Notes under the pieces: generated by a model
Told to the model about the DNA's origin: nothing
What the model saw: only the letters and a program-made list of their open reading frames with translations
Databases searched by the model: none
Position numbers and translations under genes: made by a program
In this document: piece by piece, positions 41,901-56,900 of the stretch
Layout: the number at the start of each line of letters is the position of its first letter
Position numbering within the stretch: position 1 is the first letter of the stretch
NCBI GenBank assembly: GCA_946406115.1
Contig: OX291561.1
Span: forward strand, 5,634,273 to 5,698,272
Source of the DNA: Apoda limacodes
Taxonomy: Eukaryota; Arthropoda; Insecta; Lepidoptera; Limacodidae
DNA: 64,000 nt
Reading direction: 5' to 3'

Positions 41901-44900
41901 TGCACAGCAGCCGGCCATACTACTAACTAGGCTATACAAATATAATATACATATAAAGTGATTATGATGCAGTTATCGCCTTTATGAACCAAAATAAGAA
42001 AAATTATACAATAAATGTAGAACTGGTAAATGACATACCAGAACCGCCCATTCCGAGTAAAAGTGCGTTCGCCATCGGCTGTCGCATGATTCTTGCTATC
42101 CGACACAAATGCGCTATGGCGTCTTCGAACAACACCAGGTCTAGTGGTGACGTAGTGGTAATGTTATAATCCACTAGATAGTGAGACAATACTTCTTGTA
42201 ACTGGAAATATAATCAATACACACATTATTATCTATTGATGACCAGCCTTCACATGTCTCCGTTGTTGGGGGTCTAGTTTCACATCACAAACTTTGGCGA
42301 TTTGGGATATAGACCACTATCTGTGACCATGTTAACCCGATTCAAATTAGATACACAAATGGCATCTGCATTGTCTATCTTTTAATTACAATTATAAGGC
42401 TGTTTAATCGACTTTTAGAAATATTGGCAGAGAGGTAATGGACATACTTTTCATGCCAGTTAATGAATGGTTCCTAAGGATGTAAAAAAATGTAAATTGC
42501 AAATTTTAAGCGTTGCATTCAAGTATTTGTATTATATTTTAACGTCATTTCAGACATTTCAGGTTTCAGAATTATTTATTACCTATAAGAATTATACAAT
42601 TTACTTATATGAGAAACTTTAAAAAAACAAATACTGTGACTATAACCAGTGGATAGCAAATGTTTAAATTTATAATGATGACAGAAGTTTACAGAATGAG
42701 AAGTACTTAAGAGAATACGATTCGCGGCGCCTCGCAGCGTGTTTCATACAAATGAATTTCCCACTTGTGAATCCTCATGGGTTATCGTAATTTGCTGGAG
42801 CGCCATAAACTTTTCGACAGCAAAATTGTACCAGAATCCGATTTCAGCACCACCTATCGGGTCTAATTGGAAATCTAAAATATCCAGGGAAACAAAAGTG
42901 TGTATGCTGCCACTGGTTACCACGAAGTTGTACGTCATTATGATTTTGATAACCAATCCTTTGAGGCTGAAATACCATGCTATTTAGTAGCACGAAGGCA
43001 AGCTTATATCAAGCGCATACTTAGTAGCAGACAATTCACAGTTGTATTCAAAAAGAGTGCACTTCCTAATCGCAAGCCAGTTATTTCTTCATGCTACTTT
43101 GAATTATAAAGATGCCATGGCTCGATAGGGAAAGAACCCTGCAAATTTTATATATATGTACCGTGAACTAACTAACTAACTATGAATGTTTGTGAAATGT
43201 GCACCCCTAGTTAGGCGAACGTTAGAACAAAAGTGAAAATTATATGTATTTACTACAACGAGGAGAATTACATTCATTCTGCAAAGACGCATCCATTTAA
43301 AAAGACAAATAATGAGCAAAGGTTGCTAGAAAGAATCATGCTCATAATGAGCAAGCTTCCGTGGTCTGTGCTATCACAAGCATATGTACACACTGAGAAA
43401 GTATGCTGAAAATGAGCATACTATCAACTTTGAACATCTTATTCTAGTGATTCTAGGTTGTTTTCTTATACCACCAAGAATAAAACAGATACTATAAGGT
43501 CTACCTCTTCTTCGTCAGTGATTTCAATATATCTTTTATCCTCAGCCCCGATGTCTATGAAGTCCCCGTACAGCATCAGTCTGTCGGAGATCAACTCTGT
43601 AGCGCTCCTTTTGAACTCTGTTTTAATCTTTTTGGTTATTAAACTGTAAAATAAGGATTTGTATGTGATTGTTACTTTGTCTCCGATACTTGGTACATAA
43701 TATGAGCATCATATAATAATCAGACCACATGGACTGACTTTTTTTATACCACTTGGGCGGCAAACAAGCTTACGGTCCGCCTGATGGTAAGCGGTCACCG
43801 AACCTTATGGACGCATGCAACACCAGGGGAATCCCTCGCGCGTTGGCGACTTTTCAAGAATTTAATAACTTCTACGACGGTAACGACTGCATTCATTTTT
43901 TTAAAATCAATTGATGTATGTGATGATTAATGAGGTGTAGTTTTAATCGGCCTCACTTCGTTCTTGCAAAAGTTCCGTCTAAACTTTTTATTTGTTCTAA
44001 GACCTTAAAATGATAACAGGCGAAAATAGTGACCCTGCTGACTTGATAACTATTTCAGTTTCAGCAAATGTTAACCAACAAAATTAATGCGAACTTAGCG
44101 AAATTTACGGACGAGAAAGTTTTTTTTTTATATACCACTAAGATGCCAAACAAGCACACGGTCCGCCTGATGGTAAGCGGTCACCGTGGCCTATGGACGC
44201 TTGCAACACCAGAAGTATCACTCGCGCGTTGCCGACCCTTAAAAAATTGCAAAATTGAAAGTGCAACTAATGTGTCAACTATTCGAAAAGTGGTCAAAAA
44301 CTTTAAAGATACGGGTCGATTATGGAGAGATAGTCTCCTTTGCGTCGACGAACCGATCGGTCTCTTGAAATACATTCCTGCTGTAAACGCGTCCTTACTC
44401 GCGAACGTCTATCACCCACTTAACTGATACTTACTTGGTGAACCACTGTCGATCATCATTATTAACTAAACGGTCTTGATATACACGTAGATGTTCATGG
44501 TACCAAAGCCGTATCACATCATCTTCTGACTGTATTAAATAAACAAATGTATATTACAAAATACTGTCTTGGTGACTCTATTGTTGCTCATACTGATCCA
44601 AGATAATAGGGCCGAAAATAAATCGAGGTAACATTTGAAACTTCACCGTAATTTTCCCGCTTGATGGTAAGCGGTCACCATTGCGCTTACAGTATCAGGG
44701 GTATTACTCGCGTCAAACTATTAGTCCTCAGGGAAAACTACTGAATAAATATTTAGTAGTCAAAAAACCGATTATAATATCGGAAAAATCTACTTTTAAG
44801 CAAAAAGCTTACAAGCTTTGTTAAATAATAAACGCACCTTAATAGCCCGGGGGTCAACCATCAGTATACCCTGGAACACCTTACTCAAGTCTCTCATGTT

Positions 44901-47900
44901 AAACGTGTAATGCGATTTGGTGGGTGTGGGCAGCAACTCCTCGACCAGTGACTGGAAGATCTCTATAGATGCCTTCAGGAAAGGAGTCTCGCGGATCGTC
45001 ACCCCTTCGAAGTGACGAGTCCAAGAAGAGAGAATAACGCTAAATATTGCGTACTGAAAAAAAAATCATAAACTTATATATAAATACCAAAATATGTTTG
45101 TATGTTTAATTGTTTGTTTGTTAAACGTAAACGTCGCAATGGTATACAGAAGGATATAGGACACTTTTGATCCCGATCAAGAGTCCCCACGAGAATAGTT
45201 TTCTTTGCAAGTAAACTACGGGCACTATTTCATTACGTAACAGCGGAGCAAGAGGTCATCCGGTTTTTTTGGCACAGCTGGACGGATGGAGGAGACATAG
45301 GATTACTTTTTATCCCAATCTTAGTTTCCATAAGAAAAGATTTTGTCGTGGTTGCAACCGCACTGCTTTATTCCTTTACGCCACAAAATGATACAAAGAA
45401 GTACTAAATTTTAACTCAAAATTAGCTGAAGGAACAGAGAACTACGTGGAATACTTTTATCCCGGTGAATCACCCATTGATTCAAGTAAAAATATCGAGG
45501 CTTTTACCGAAATAGGCGCGGTCGAAGCAACGGGCAAAAGCTACAACAAAATTAAATTTCTGATTAAAACTGATCCCTGCATTAAACAAAATCGAACGGG
45601 ATATATAAATTATGGTTAATCTTGTTTACACATAAGTATCAGTTAAGCCAACTTGGACTTATATTCTCCACCGCAGCTTAATGGGAATACTGGAAAATAA
45701 GAAACCCTGATTCTAGAAAGCATTTATGTACAGTACCCGGCATTTGATTTGGCACTTCGGGAACAATAGCACAATATCGACGCTTTCACTTACAAATATA
45801 AATATAGAGTTGTTGAAATCCATAATTTACTATTATTTAATTTATGTAATGTCGTCTGAATCTAATCACAAGCGGTTTTAACTGCTCTATAAAGACACCA
45901 AGCTGTCGGAGCACTGTAGGACAGGACAGGTAACCAAGTTATGAGCACATCAAACTGGGTTAGTTGGTCCCTTTAGTAAATACACAGTCTTTGTAGCTAC
46001 ACTAGTGTTACCTTGCTAGAGTATTCCATTTCTGTGAAGGATATATAGTGGAAGTGCCTCATGAGGCGCATGGTGACGGGGTTGCGACCTCCGCCGGGGG
46101 GACCCATGCCTGCCACCAAGCTCATGTCCACCAACGTCTTGAACTCGCCGATATTTTCACGGTCGTACCAGCCTTGCAAGTGACAATACATACAGGTTAC
46201 AGTCCTTGTTAACCAAGTGAGAACTTTAAATGTATTTATTTTATAATTATAAAAAATGTATTTTTAGACCCTCACATTTTTTTTGATATGTAACATGGCA
46301 CAGTTTGCACTTTAATTTTTATTTTATTAAATATCCTCTCAAGAACCACAAAATAGGAAAAAAATCTGCAGAATTAAATATTATTGCATTACCAGACAGT
46401 ATTAAAACCTCACTAGCACTTCTAGAAGTATATAAAATACTATTTAGGTGTCAAAATAAATGTAAAGTAAAGTAAAACAAATATATTGACTCCCTCGCAG
46501 CCTTGTTAGTAGTGTGGCCGCCTGCTGTGAAGAGGGTATGGGTTCGATTCCCGCACGGGACAAACATTTGTGTTTGTCTTTAGTCTGGGTGTATTTATGT
46601 ATTATATGTATTTATTTACAACCAAATGTATGTATGTATGTATTTGTATCCGTTGTCTGGTTTTCATAATACAAGCTTTGTTTAGCTAGGGATCAAATGG
46701 CGCTGTGTAATAAAGTCCAAAACTTTTTATTATTATTATTATATTGGTACCTGAAAAATCCATAAATTGTCTGAGCAGTTCGATAGGAGGTTGTGCACCG
46801 AAGACTTCAAGAGCCGGCATGTTGAGGTCGTCGATAAAGAACACTTGTCGTTTGGTGGGCGGCGGACCGAACACCCCGCGACGTCGACGCTCCAGCTTGC
46901 CGTCTATCACATCCTAACAAATACAGTAATAGAATAACATTACCGTTAATCGTCTTTAGATTCGCTGGATTTAGGTGGCAAAGAACTGTGAATGTAGGAT
47001 TGCAATGGAGTAGGCAATTGTCCAGCAGTTGACCAAATTTAGCTGATATGATGATTTTAATTATATTATTGTTAATGATCAATTCGAATGATTTGTTTTG
47101 CGAGTAGGTCTAAGTTTTTGCCTAACTTTTTTGTTTTTGTCATTCTTTTTTTCTGTTGCATAATGTGATCTACATTTCGCTGCTAAATATTATTAAGGTT
47201 TCCTCTACGCATGGCTAAATGCATAGGCGATGTATTCGATTTGTAATATTGTATAAATCGCACTTCACCTTATAGCTAGGGTTGCCATAAATATTGGGAA
47301 CTAATACGGGACGTTTATGGTCATGTCTCTCGAAATTAGCGATGAGTCTCAAAAAACTATATTTTCGTGCCATTTAAGTCTTATTGCTGCATACACGTAT
47401 TTTATTGTAAAACGGGACAAAAAAGCAATACGGGACAAGGTTCTCAAAAAGAGTGACAGTCCCGTATATACGGGACGTATGGCAACCCTACCTATGGCGT
47501 ATATATTGCCACCTTTGGCGCTTATATAAAAAATTACTGCAGGCATTGAAGTATTTCTCTGCTTAAAAGTAATAGGGTATTGTAGTACAGCACCTACGGT
47601 AAGGTGGACTTGATGTTTTTGGGCAATGAAGCTTGAATCACAGAATTTTCCTTTAACTAGTTGTCACTCCGGTCTTTTTGCAGCAGGGATGACGCAAGAC
47701 ATACCGAGCAGTCAATGACTTACGGAGGACACATTCAGGGGTATCACAGTTAGGTATTATCGGATATCCTAACTTAAGATAAAATATTTTTTGAAATCTG
47801 TGTTTAATTGAAGTGCTAATTCAGTGAAGGAATGTGGACTTCTAGATGCTTTTTAACTGACTTCAAAAAAGGAGGAGAATCTCAATTCGGCTGTTTATTT

Positions 47901-50900
47901 TTTAAGTACATAAAGTTAGTAATATGTAAATAACTCCTTTTTGGATTATTAAATTATCCAAACTCTCTAAAAATCAGCGCATTCATTAACGCGTATACAT
48001 AAGTCCACTATTATTGGAATTTAAAAGAAACCACGATACAATTTAATGTAACTAAACACCTGTGTTTGATTAGCAGAAGTCCTGGCAGAGAACACAATAA
48101 ACTCGCAGATAAACTTCTTATGCAGGCCTCGGGACAGTTTGGCAGTGATGGTCACAGTCTTGCCTGTACCAGTCGGGCCGACGCATACCACGTGGTTGTA
48201 ATTACTTATTTTGTAGCCAAGCAAAGCTGCGCTCCGCACGTTATCTAGAGTCGGTACTTCAATGTCTAACGAAAAAAAATAATGGTATATTTTGTACTCT
48301 GTGGCTTTAAATATAATAATGGTACAATGTATGATAGTAAAGGAGATGGGAATGTACGTCAATGTAAATAAGAAAGTTATGGGTTTTTTAAATAATGAAA
48401 CTGTTACAGAATGCAGCGCTCGTCATGGTAGAAAGAAATAAAGAGAGAAACAAGAGCTAACATTTATGGTATACATGGCTTTGTTTATTTTTTCTTTTTA
48501 TACCACAAAGTGTGAAACAAACATAGTCCGCCTGATGGTAAGCAATTACCGAAACTTTGGACGTTTGCAAAACCTGGGGCATCATTCGGGCGTACTTCGA
48601 AAATCTAATGATTTCTCTAAAGAACCCTTACACTACATCCTTAGAGAAACTGTACTACAGTTGGCTTGTTTAGCGATTTAAGGGGTATCAGGTAACTGTT
48701 TCAAAGTCACAAACTATAGAGAACAAACATTCAAACGTTGCAAGAAATCAGGTCAGAAGTTGTCTGAAAAGTAACGTTTGGCTGGTCATGTTCAGGTTAC
48801 ATATAACATTTACTTTAGCTGTACAGTGATCGATCGCTAACAAGTTGCCATATGGTGGCCCAAGTTATAAGCGGTTTTCAAAGAGCAACTCATTGTTACA
48901 TATACGTTCAAACATTTTTCTTTTAAAAAGGTAGAGTGTAGTCGGTTCTTTGACATCTTTTTAAGTCTGTTGTATAGTTATTTTACGTCGTCGTTTTTTT
49001 TGTTGGGTATTGAAAACGAAGTAAAGGAAAGTATATGAGGCGAGACCCTAAATGAAAGATTAAGACCTATTGTGATACAAGGGCCTTGCTGAGCCAAAGA
49101 AATGTATTAACATCACTGCTGAATATCAGGTTCTTGCCTCAAGGTGCCTGATCGGTTGCTATCATACTGTACATACATAGTACAACAAATATATATAACT
49201 AGCTGGCCTGGCAGACTAAGTTCTGCACTTTCCGTTGTTATGCTGCTATCTGGCGAGTAGGCATAAAAGAGACATCGAAAACTTTCTCCATGAAATACAC
49301 TTACATGTGCCAACTTCCATGATGATCAGTTAAACGGTTACGGAGTTCATCGATCTCATACAACAATAAACCAACATCTATTTGTATATACATTGGTGAA
49401 TCTTGCTTGCAAGTAGCTTTGATAAAAGATTATTACTATAAAGCTTTTTCACCTGCGTAAGCCCATTCAGGATCCACCTCGTAAGGCTCCAAGTTTGCCA
49501 TCCAGTTGTACCAGAACGCACTCGCCGGCTCCCCGTCCTCTGTCACATCAGTAAACCCACCGTCGTTTAAACTGATTGTCGAAAAAACATTACTGAGGTT
49601 ATTGAACAAAATAGGCATCCTTCTTGCCACACTTACTATACTATATTATGCAGTGGCAAACAGCCACACACACAATGACAGGAACTTGGCGAATATGCAC
49701 TAAACATTGAATTTTCGAAACCGCTTAAATAGGCTTTAACTAATATTTTGTGAGTCTTATTATTATTCGTAACGGGCTAACGATGATTTAATTTCATCCG
49801 TCGTGAATATGGCGCATGCGACTATGTCTAAATATCGAGAGCTCACGACAAATCCTAAAAAGCCCATTAAGAATAATCTTAATATATATAAATCTCGTGT
49901 CACAATGTTTGTCCTCAATGGACTCCTAAACTACTGAACCGATTTTGATCAAACTTCGTAAATATTTGTTATTTGATCCAACTTAAGAGATAGGATAGTT
50001 TTTATCTCGATATGTCAAGTGCGAGCCGGACTCGGGCACTATAGGTAAAAACCAACTTTCGCCGGGTACAGAGGGACGGCAGCGGAACAACGTTCGCCGG
50101 GACAGCTAGTTGACTATAATGATCGCCAATGTTGATAAAGTTATACATTTTATGCATACCTATTTGGACGATCTGAATGAAAGACATAATGCATAGTAAA
50201 GAATAACTTTAAAAATCGGCCAAGTGCGAGTCGGACTCGCGCACGAAGGTTTCCGTACCATTATCTATAAAAATGGCGAAAAAAAAAACACGTTTGTTTT
50301 ATGAGAGCCCCCTTAAATATTTATTTTATTCTATCTTTTATTATTTGTTGTTATAGCGGCAACAGAAATACATCTTTTGTGAAAATTTCTAACTGTCTAA
50401 ATATCAGGGTTCATGAGATTACAGCCTGGTGACAGACGGACGGACGGGCGAACGGACGGACAGCGGAGCCGTAGTAATAGGGTTCCGCTAATCACCCTTC
50501 GGGTACGGAACCCTAAAAACAATATTCTAAATTTTAATTGTTCCATTTTTTACCTTTACAACAAGCACTTTTCTTTTCTACTACCAAGGTGGCAAAAAAG
50601 CTTACGACTCGCCTGATGTTTAGCGGTAAATGTAGCCAATGCACGCGTGCTTGTAATACCAGGGACTTTACTCGCTCTTCGCGGACCCTTATAGTCTTGT
50701 TGTTATTCACTCACTTAACTGATCGCTCCGTACTAGTACATTTTTTCAGATGTAGTAGTACAGTATTCTAGTACTATTAGTTCAGTAGTACACTATGTAG
50801 TACGGATGAGCTAAAACATGTAAATTTTCATATCAGTCTGTTTAATCCTATTAAAAGACTCGAATAGCGAACACGACAGCATCGTATGTAGGTATTTTGC

Positions 50901-53900
50901 TTCATATTTTTTGGTTTTCAACCGAAATGATAAAAACGAACCTTGGTATGACTTCGGTGTCTGTCTGTGTGTCCCAGGAGTATTTAATATTAATCTCGGT
51001 AAAAAGTTAAAGTGTATAAAAATGTGGATTCGATTCGATATACGTGTGCGTTTAGGAGCTTTAAGTTTGAAAACCTTGTTAGGGGAAATAAGTTAACCAT
51101 ACAAAATTAATTTGCCATAATTTTCGCAGTTCCCTAAATTTAACTTAGTAGTAACGTTTTTAGTGTTATTGGTATTTTCTGAGCCAAATGTTGCTTCGTT
51201 TAGGCCTATCTGGTGCTATTTTAAATGTCTAAACCTAACACATAAAAAGTAAAAATCTTTAAAAAAAGACCCAAACGTACTAGGTACCGCAACCAAAGCT
51301 ATGACATTATTTATAATTTATTTAAGCACACATATATATGTATATATACATTTACAGTTAAAATACATATAACCGTGCACATACATTAAACACAACATAT
51401 AAATAACGAATGCAGTAACTTGAGTGACAGACAACAACTAAACTAATAAGCGTCAAGCGACAAGTATCAATGAACTATGAAACATTACTGACTGAAATTA
51501 TTCAGGTACTAGATTCACTTGTACTGTTCTTTCGTAAAATAGATTTTATGTTGTGGACTTAAAAGTTGTAATTAATACAAGGCATGAAACACTTAGGTCT
51601 TTTATGTCCTAGATTTCGCGGTCATAGTTCGGACGCGCATCCTGCTTTCACTCATGCGTCCATCGTAAAACAACTGAGATAGAAGTAAATTTTTTCTAGC
51701 GTTGAACGCAGCGCTGTGACCGAACGATTACGCCAAGCCTTTGTTTCATTCTCTCTCTTCCATAGTTTGTTTCTTTGCTGTCGCACATGTCCGAAAAGAA
51801 CTAGACCGATTACGCTTAGGGAATAGTTCATTCTAGTACAGTACCGGGAATTAATTCCTTTTCATTCATCATTCATGTACTAGACAAGACTAAACCCTTA
51901 GAAATATAGCACTTTACGATATGGTATAAAGTAGCCGCATCACTTCGAACAATACCTTACAATACAATCTATTACACACACAAGGAGGAAAAGTTGTAAA
52001 CAATGAAGCACTCATCTATATAAATTCTTACGTATAGTCGTAAACTCTGCCTTCCTTAGGAAAAGGTGGTTGAAGTCCGGCTTCGGTAGTGAGCTGTCGC
52101 ATGAAGTCAGAGAATATGGCACGTCCGTTGTGGTCACAAGTTGCACCCACAGACCAAATCACGGACCACACCACCCAGCATGGAGCTAATTTTGCTGTGC
52201 ACGAAAAACATAAAGAGATAAAGAGCATATACGGAGATGCCTTATCTCTTAAATCAATGTTTCTAATTCTTAGCTCCTCTTACGCTTTACTCCTAACTCC
52301 TAACGCTTAAAATACCACAAAATCATACTGTTTCGCTATTCAAGCAATTTAACCATGGAACTCGCTACAAGTCGGCATTTAGAAAAGCCCTTTATAAAAA
52401 TTAGTTTTTGAAGGTATGTTCCGTTACTAATAATTGAATAGCAAACAATGCCTTATGGCATTATGTCTGCTATGTAACAATTGTAATGTGTCCAAAAGAT
52501 TAAATCAAATTCAAGATCAGTATCAACCAAAATTACAACCATTATACTTATTATTATACCTACACAGAGAGAAAAGATATTGTTCGAATTAAAAACCTGT
52601 CTTTTAAAATGCGTTAATACTAAATTTTATTAATTTCAACATTTTTTTTCTGGGAATTACAACACAATTTACAACAAATTTCATAAAAATCGTTAAAGCC
52701 GTTTCCCAAATTTAGATTGCTATTTTACAGGTATTACATGACTGTAGTCTTATTTATATTTGAGGATTTAAAAATATTTCTTCATAGATGAGGTACAAAG
52801 AAGTTTCGAAACCTGACACGAAATAATACTAAAATAAATAATATACTGTTGGTTGTATTGGTTACGTAGTAAAGTTGAGGTAAAATGATGTTAAGGTTAT
52901 TAACCTTTCATTGACATCATTTTTCCATACAAACTGCACATTATTTAAAACTATAAATATTTTGGTTTCCAAAAAAGTATTGCTAATTACCAAAGTCGCA
53001 TAAAGCAAATTTATTTATAAAATACCAGTTAATTATTAAATAATCAGAGTTTATATTAAATTGATTAAATATATGTATTAAATAAACTACGGTTAATTAA
53101 TAATTCTCTGGCATTTTATGGTTTTTGCCACTATATAGTAAATAGCAAAACATGATAATAACGTATTTTAAGTAATGAAATGTTTATGTTAATAGGCGCA
53201 TGTAACAGTGATGTTTGTATTTAAAAAGTCTGAATTGAATTTACTTTGTTTATTAATTAAACAAAAAAAGTTTATAATTACGATAATATTACAAATAATT
53301 TGTTAAAAAATATAGGTAAATAACTCACGCATCAAAGCCAGAAAGGCCGCACCCGGTGGTGGTTTCTCGTCTTTTCCAGTCAGAGGTCTTAGTTTAAAGT
53401 CTATTAATTCCAAAAACTTGATAACCAAAGCAGAGTCGATGGAGACCACAATCTCTTGGAGCTTCGATCGTAACAACTGAAGGGACGGGTACAGATACGT
53501 GTTGATCAAATTTGGCAGGATTTTTTTAATGTTGTCAGCCATCTGGAAGTGGTTAAAATTTAATATTTATTTGTACATCCCACTGCAGAGGCAGAGGCCA
53601 CCCATAAACGCCTCTAACTTGGCTTAATGAATGATAGCGACTGAGGCAGTGTACTTAATTATAACTTTACTGCATATGCAGTATTCATACATTTCTATTT
53701 TAGAACCTAACTTATATTAATAATCTATGTTGTCTTGATGAACCGTAGCCAAAATAGACATTGACTACCTCACAAGGTTTGTAGCTTCTTTCAAAATCGG
53801 TACCCAATCGTTCACTTAGACATAAAGACTAGAAACGGTGGTCACCTAGTTTTATTTCAATTTCTCAAGGACATCTGTTAGGCCCGCACGATGAGACTTT

Positions 53901-56900
53901 GATCCAAATCGCTTTTCTGTAAGCTTAGGGGAAGACCGGTGTCCCCAACAGTGGAGACGTATGAAGGGTGCTGAGGATAAGTGACTAAAGGTTAAGCTTA
54001 CTTAAGCTATTTAAAAGGTGGTTTGCCATTGGGAAGCACTTACTGGAGGTAGATTGGCCTTAAGCCAGGCGTTTACAAGCGGAGGCAGGCCTACAACCTT
54101 AGTGTCGAGATAGACCATGCCGCAACGGGAGACTGTGGCCGGCGACGCGACAGCCAAGTCTGCCACCTCGAAGATCATGCGCTGGCGGTCTGTCAACTTC
54201 ATTATCTCTCCGCTCGACAGGCAGAGTTTTTTATTGTCATCTAACACCTAAGATAAAAGGCACTTTATAATACTCAACTCATATTTTGACGTGACAACGT
54301 CTTATAAATTGGTTTGCCGGGTGACACTTCAAGAAACTGCGTTACGCTCCGCTCACGTTATGCGCTCACAATGAGAGCGAGTGAGAGGCACGCGCCCGCC
54401 TAAGAGCGAGAGAGACAGACATAAAATCATTGTCACGTAAAACTTTCGCCCGTATACCGACTTTACAGGCAACCAGTTTTTTTTTTAAATATTTTCGTTA
54501 AGTACTGTGCTACTTGGATGGTCTTATGTAAGAACATTATAAAAAATTTAATTATCTTTAATTGGAAATTCAGTACAGGGATAAGAGTTTTAAAGCGAAC
54601 GCCATTTTTAGGACTTCATCTACGAAACTATATGTACTTCGCAGCTTGCATTAACATACTAAAAGTTGTGTGCGTCTCAAAATGTTGGCACGTCCTATAA
54701 AATACCACAATGTTAGTTACATAAACCAGAATGTTTTTTAATTATCACTATTCACTATTTACTATTTCACTATGGTGGCAAACAAGCTTGTGGTCCGCCT
54801 GATGGTAAGCGGTCACCGCTTGCAACACTTGGGGCATCACTACCGCTTTAATTAGTATATGTAAGAAATCAAAACAATATGTGAATATTACAAATGTACA
54901 AAACAGTTCGTTTATTAGGGTTCCGTACATCTCAATGAATAAACGGCGGAACCCTTATCCCGTGTGTCTATCACTCCGTCTGTCACAGCCAATTTACTCC
55001 GAATCTACTGGACAAATTGAGTGGGAATTTCTTACAATTTCTGTCACAAACACGGTCGTGTAACGTAAAAAAAATGCATTTTTTTAAGATTATTGAAAGA
55101 AACTAAATTAGAAAATAAAAGTTTTGCAAACTGTACCGTGTGACATTTCAAATGAAAGGGCACGTTATAAGAGTCTCAACTGCATATAAATATATTTTAT
55201 AGTTGAAAAATTTCTACTTTTTTTCTTTCAAAAGTATTTTGAAAGTTATTGAACAAAATTAATGAAAATTAACCAGTCTATAGTTACTGGTATTAAGTAC
55301 CAAGTTGACCTTTCTCGATGCTAAGACAAAGTTACTATACTTATACTATAAATAATTTTATATTCTTGTTATTTATAAAAATATACAACATACGTACGGT
55401 ATTCATATTTTCTATCCAGACAGCGTCGACGGGTCCGTCGAAAACGTACCAACGCTTATCCGGATCTTCTACAGCTATACCGGCGCGCACCAGGCTCGAC
55501 AGGATACCGTCCGTCCTATATACAAACATTTACATCTAATAAACAATAATAACACTATAACGACACTTATCGCCGAAGGGATAGTTAGACATATTACGAA
55601 TTTCAACAGCTCGTTATGTCAGCATATAAATAATACTAACTAAATACGATTTGTAGTATACATATACTAAAAGACCATGACTAGTGAAAAAATTGATTTT
55701 TACATTTTTAATGGATTTTTAAATTTATAAGTATTAATAGTATTGAATTTCAAATAAAATAATAAAAAAACTTAAATAAATAGTTATTGCTGTGCATGGT
55801 CATTATGACAATTATAAAGACAAAGTGAGGGTAGTTCAACAGGGAGCCTCAACTCCAAGCCGAAGACCGCCAGCCTACCCGTGACCAAGGCTGTTGTAAA
55901 CCAGCCAAAACGTTGGGAAAAAAGTATTTTACCAAATAATGACGCATTTATTTTTCAATTATTAATGGGACGCGAAAATGTAGACTTATAAAATAAATAC
56001 TTAGAAATATATAGGCTCTTGGGGTGCAGTGACATGGTTAACGACTGCCTATCGTATAACGACACCAACCAGGACGGACAGATTAACGTGTCCTACATAT
56101 ATACATTACAAGTTTAATAAATGCTTGTAAAATTAGTAACTATATATATATATATATATATGAATCTCACCATTCATGGGTCTGCAGGTCGAACTCCCCA
56201 TAGAGCTGCCCCATGGTGATAGACTTGGGGTTGACGACGAACGTGTGAACGGGAGTGAACGGGAAACCGTCAGGGGCCAGCTTGCCCTTTATAGCGGTCA
56301 GGGCGTCGCGCAGCACTTCGTAACACTGGACATGGACAAATAATTAAAGACTGGCCAAGTGTGTGTCGTACACGCATTAAGTAACGGTTCCGTAAAATGA
56401 AAATGTTTGCCGGACATCAGAAATATTAACAGACATAAATTAAAATAAAATAAAAATGGCTTTTGCACATTCGCGAAATGTTTTGAGTAAGTCCAAATGT
56501 CGTGGCGCCCGTTTATTTTATTCAAGACATTCCAAACGGATCAGCATTTCCATTTGGCATGTCGTGCTGGATATCCATCTATTTGGAAATAAACGAAACG
56601 GACGTCATCCAAAGAACAGTAAGCACTCCACAAACAGATTTTGGAATAGACCACGTTCTTTATGAATGTCAATTATGAATTATGAACACATCGTCAGTGA
56701 GTGGCTACCTTAGAATGTGACGTCACTGACCTTAGTCTTCCCCGCACCTGCTGGCCCCACCAGCATGAGTCCGTGCCGCACCACAGTCGTCTCATACAGC
56801 TGAATCACTTTGAATATGAACGCTGCAAATACATAATTAAGAGTCAAAAACTGGTCTTTGTGTAGCCCAAACTCTATATAGCGGTTAGTTTCCTGTATGA

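Noticed and set aside
42744..42956. An extra dynein exon between exons 19 and 20
   Set aside because: No dynein motif, and exons 19 and 20 already join in phase 0 with expected wording.
55341..55529. Separate small protein starting MFVYRTDG
   Set aside because: It is dynein exon 9 read into both flanking introns; the ATG is intronic.
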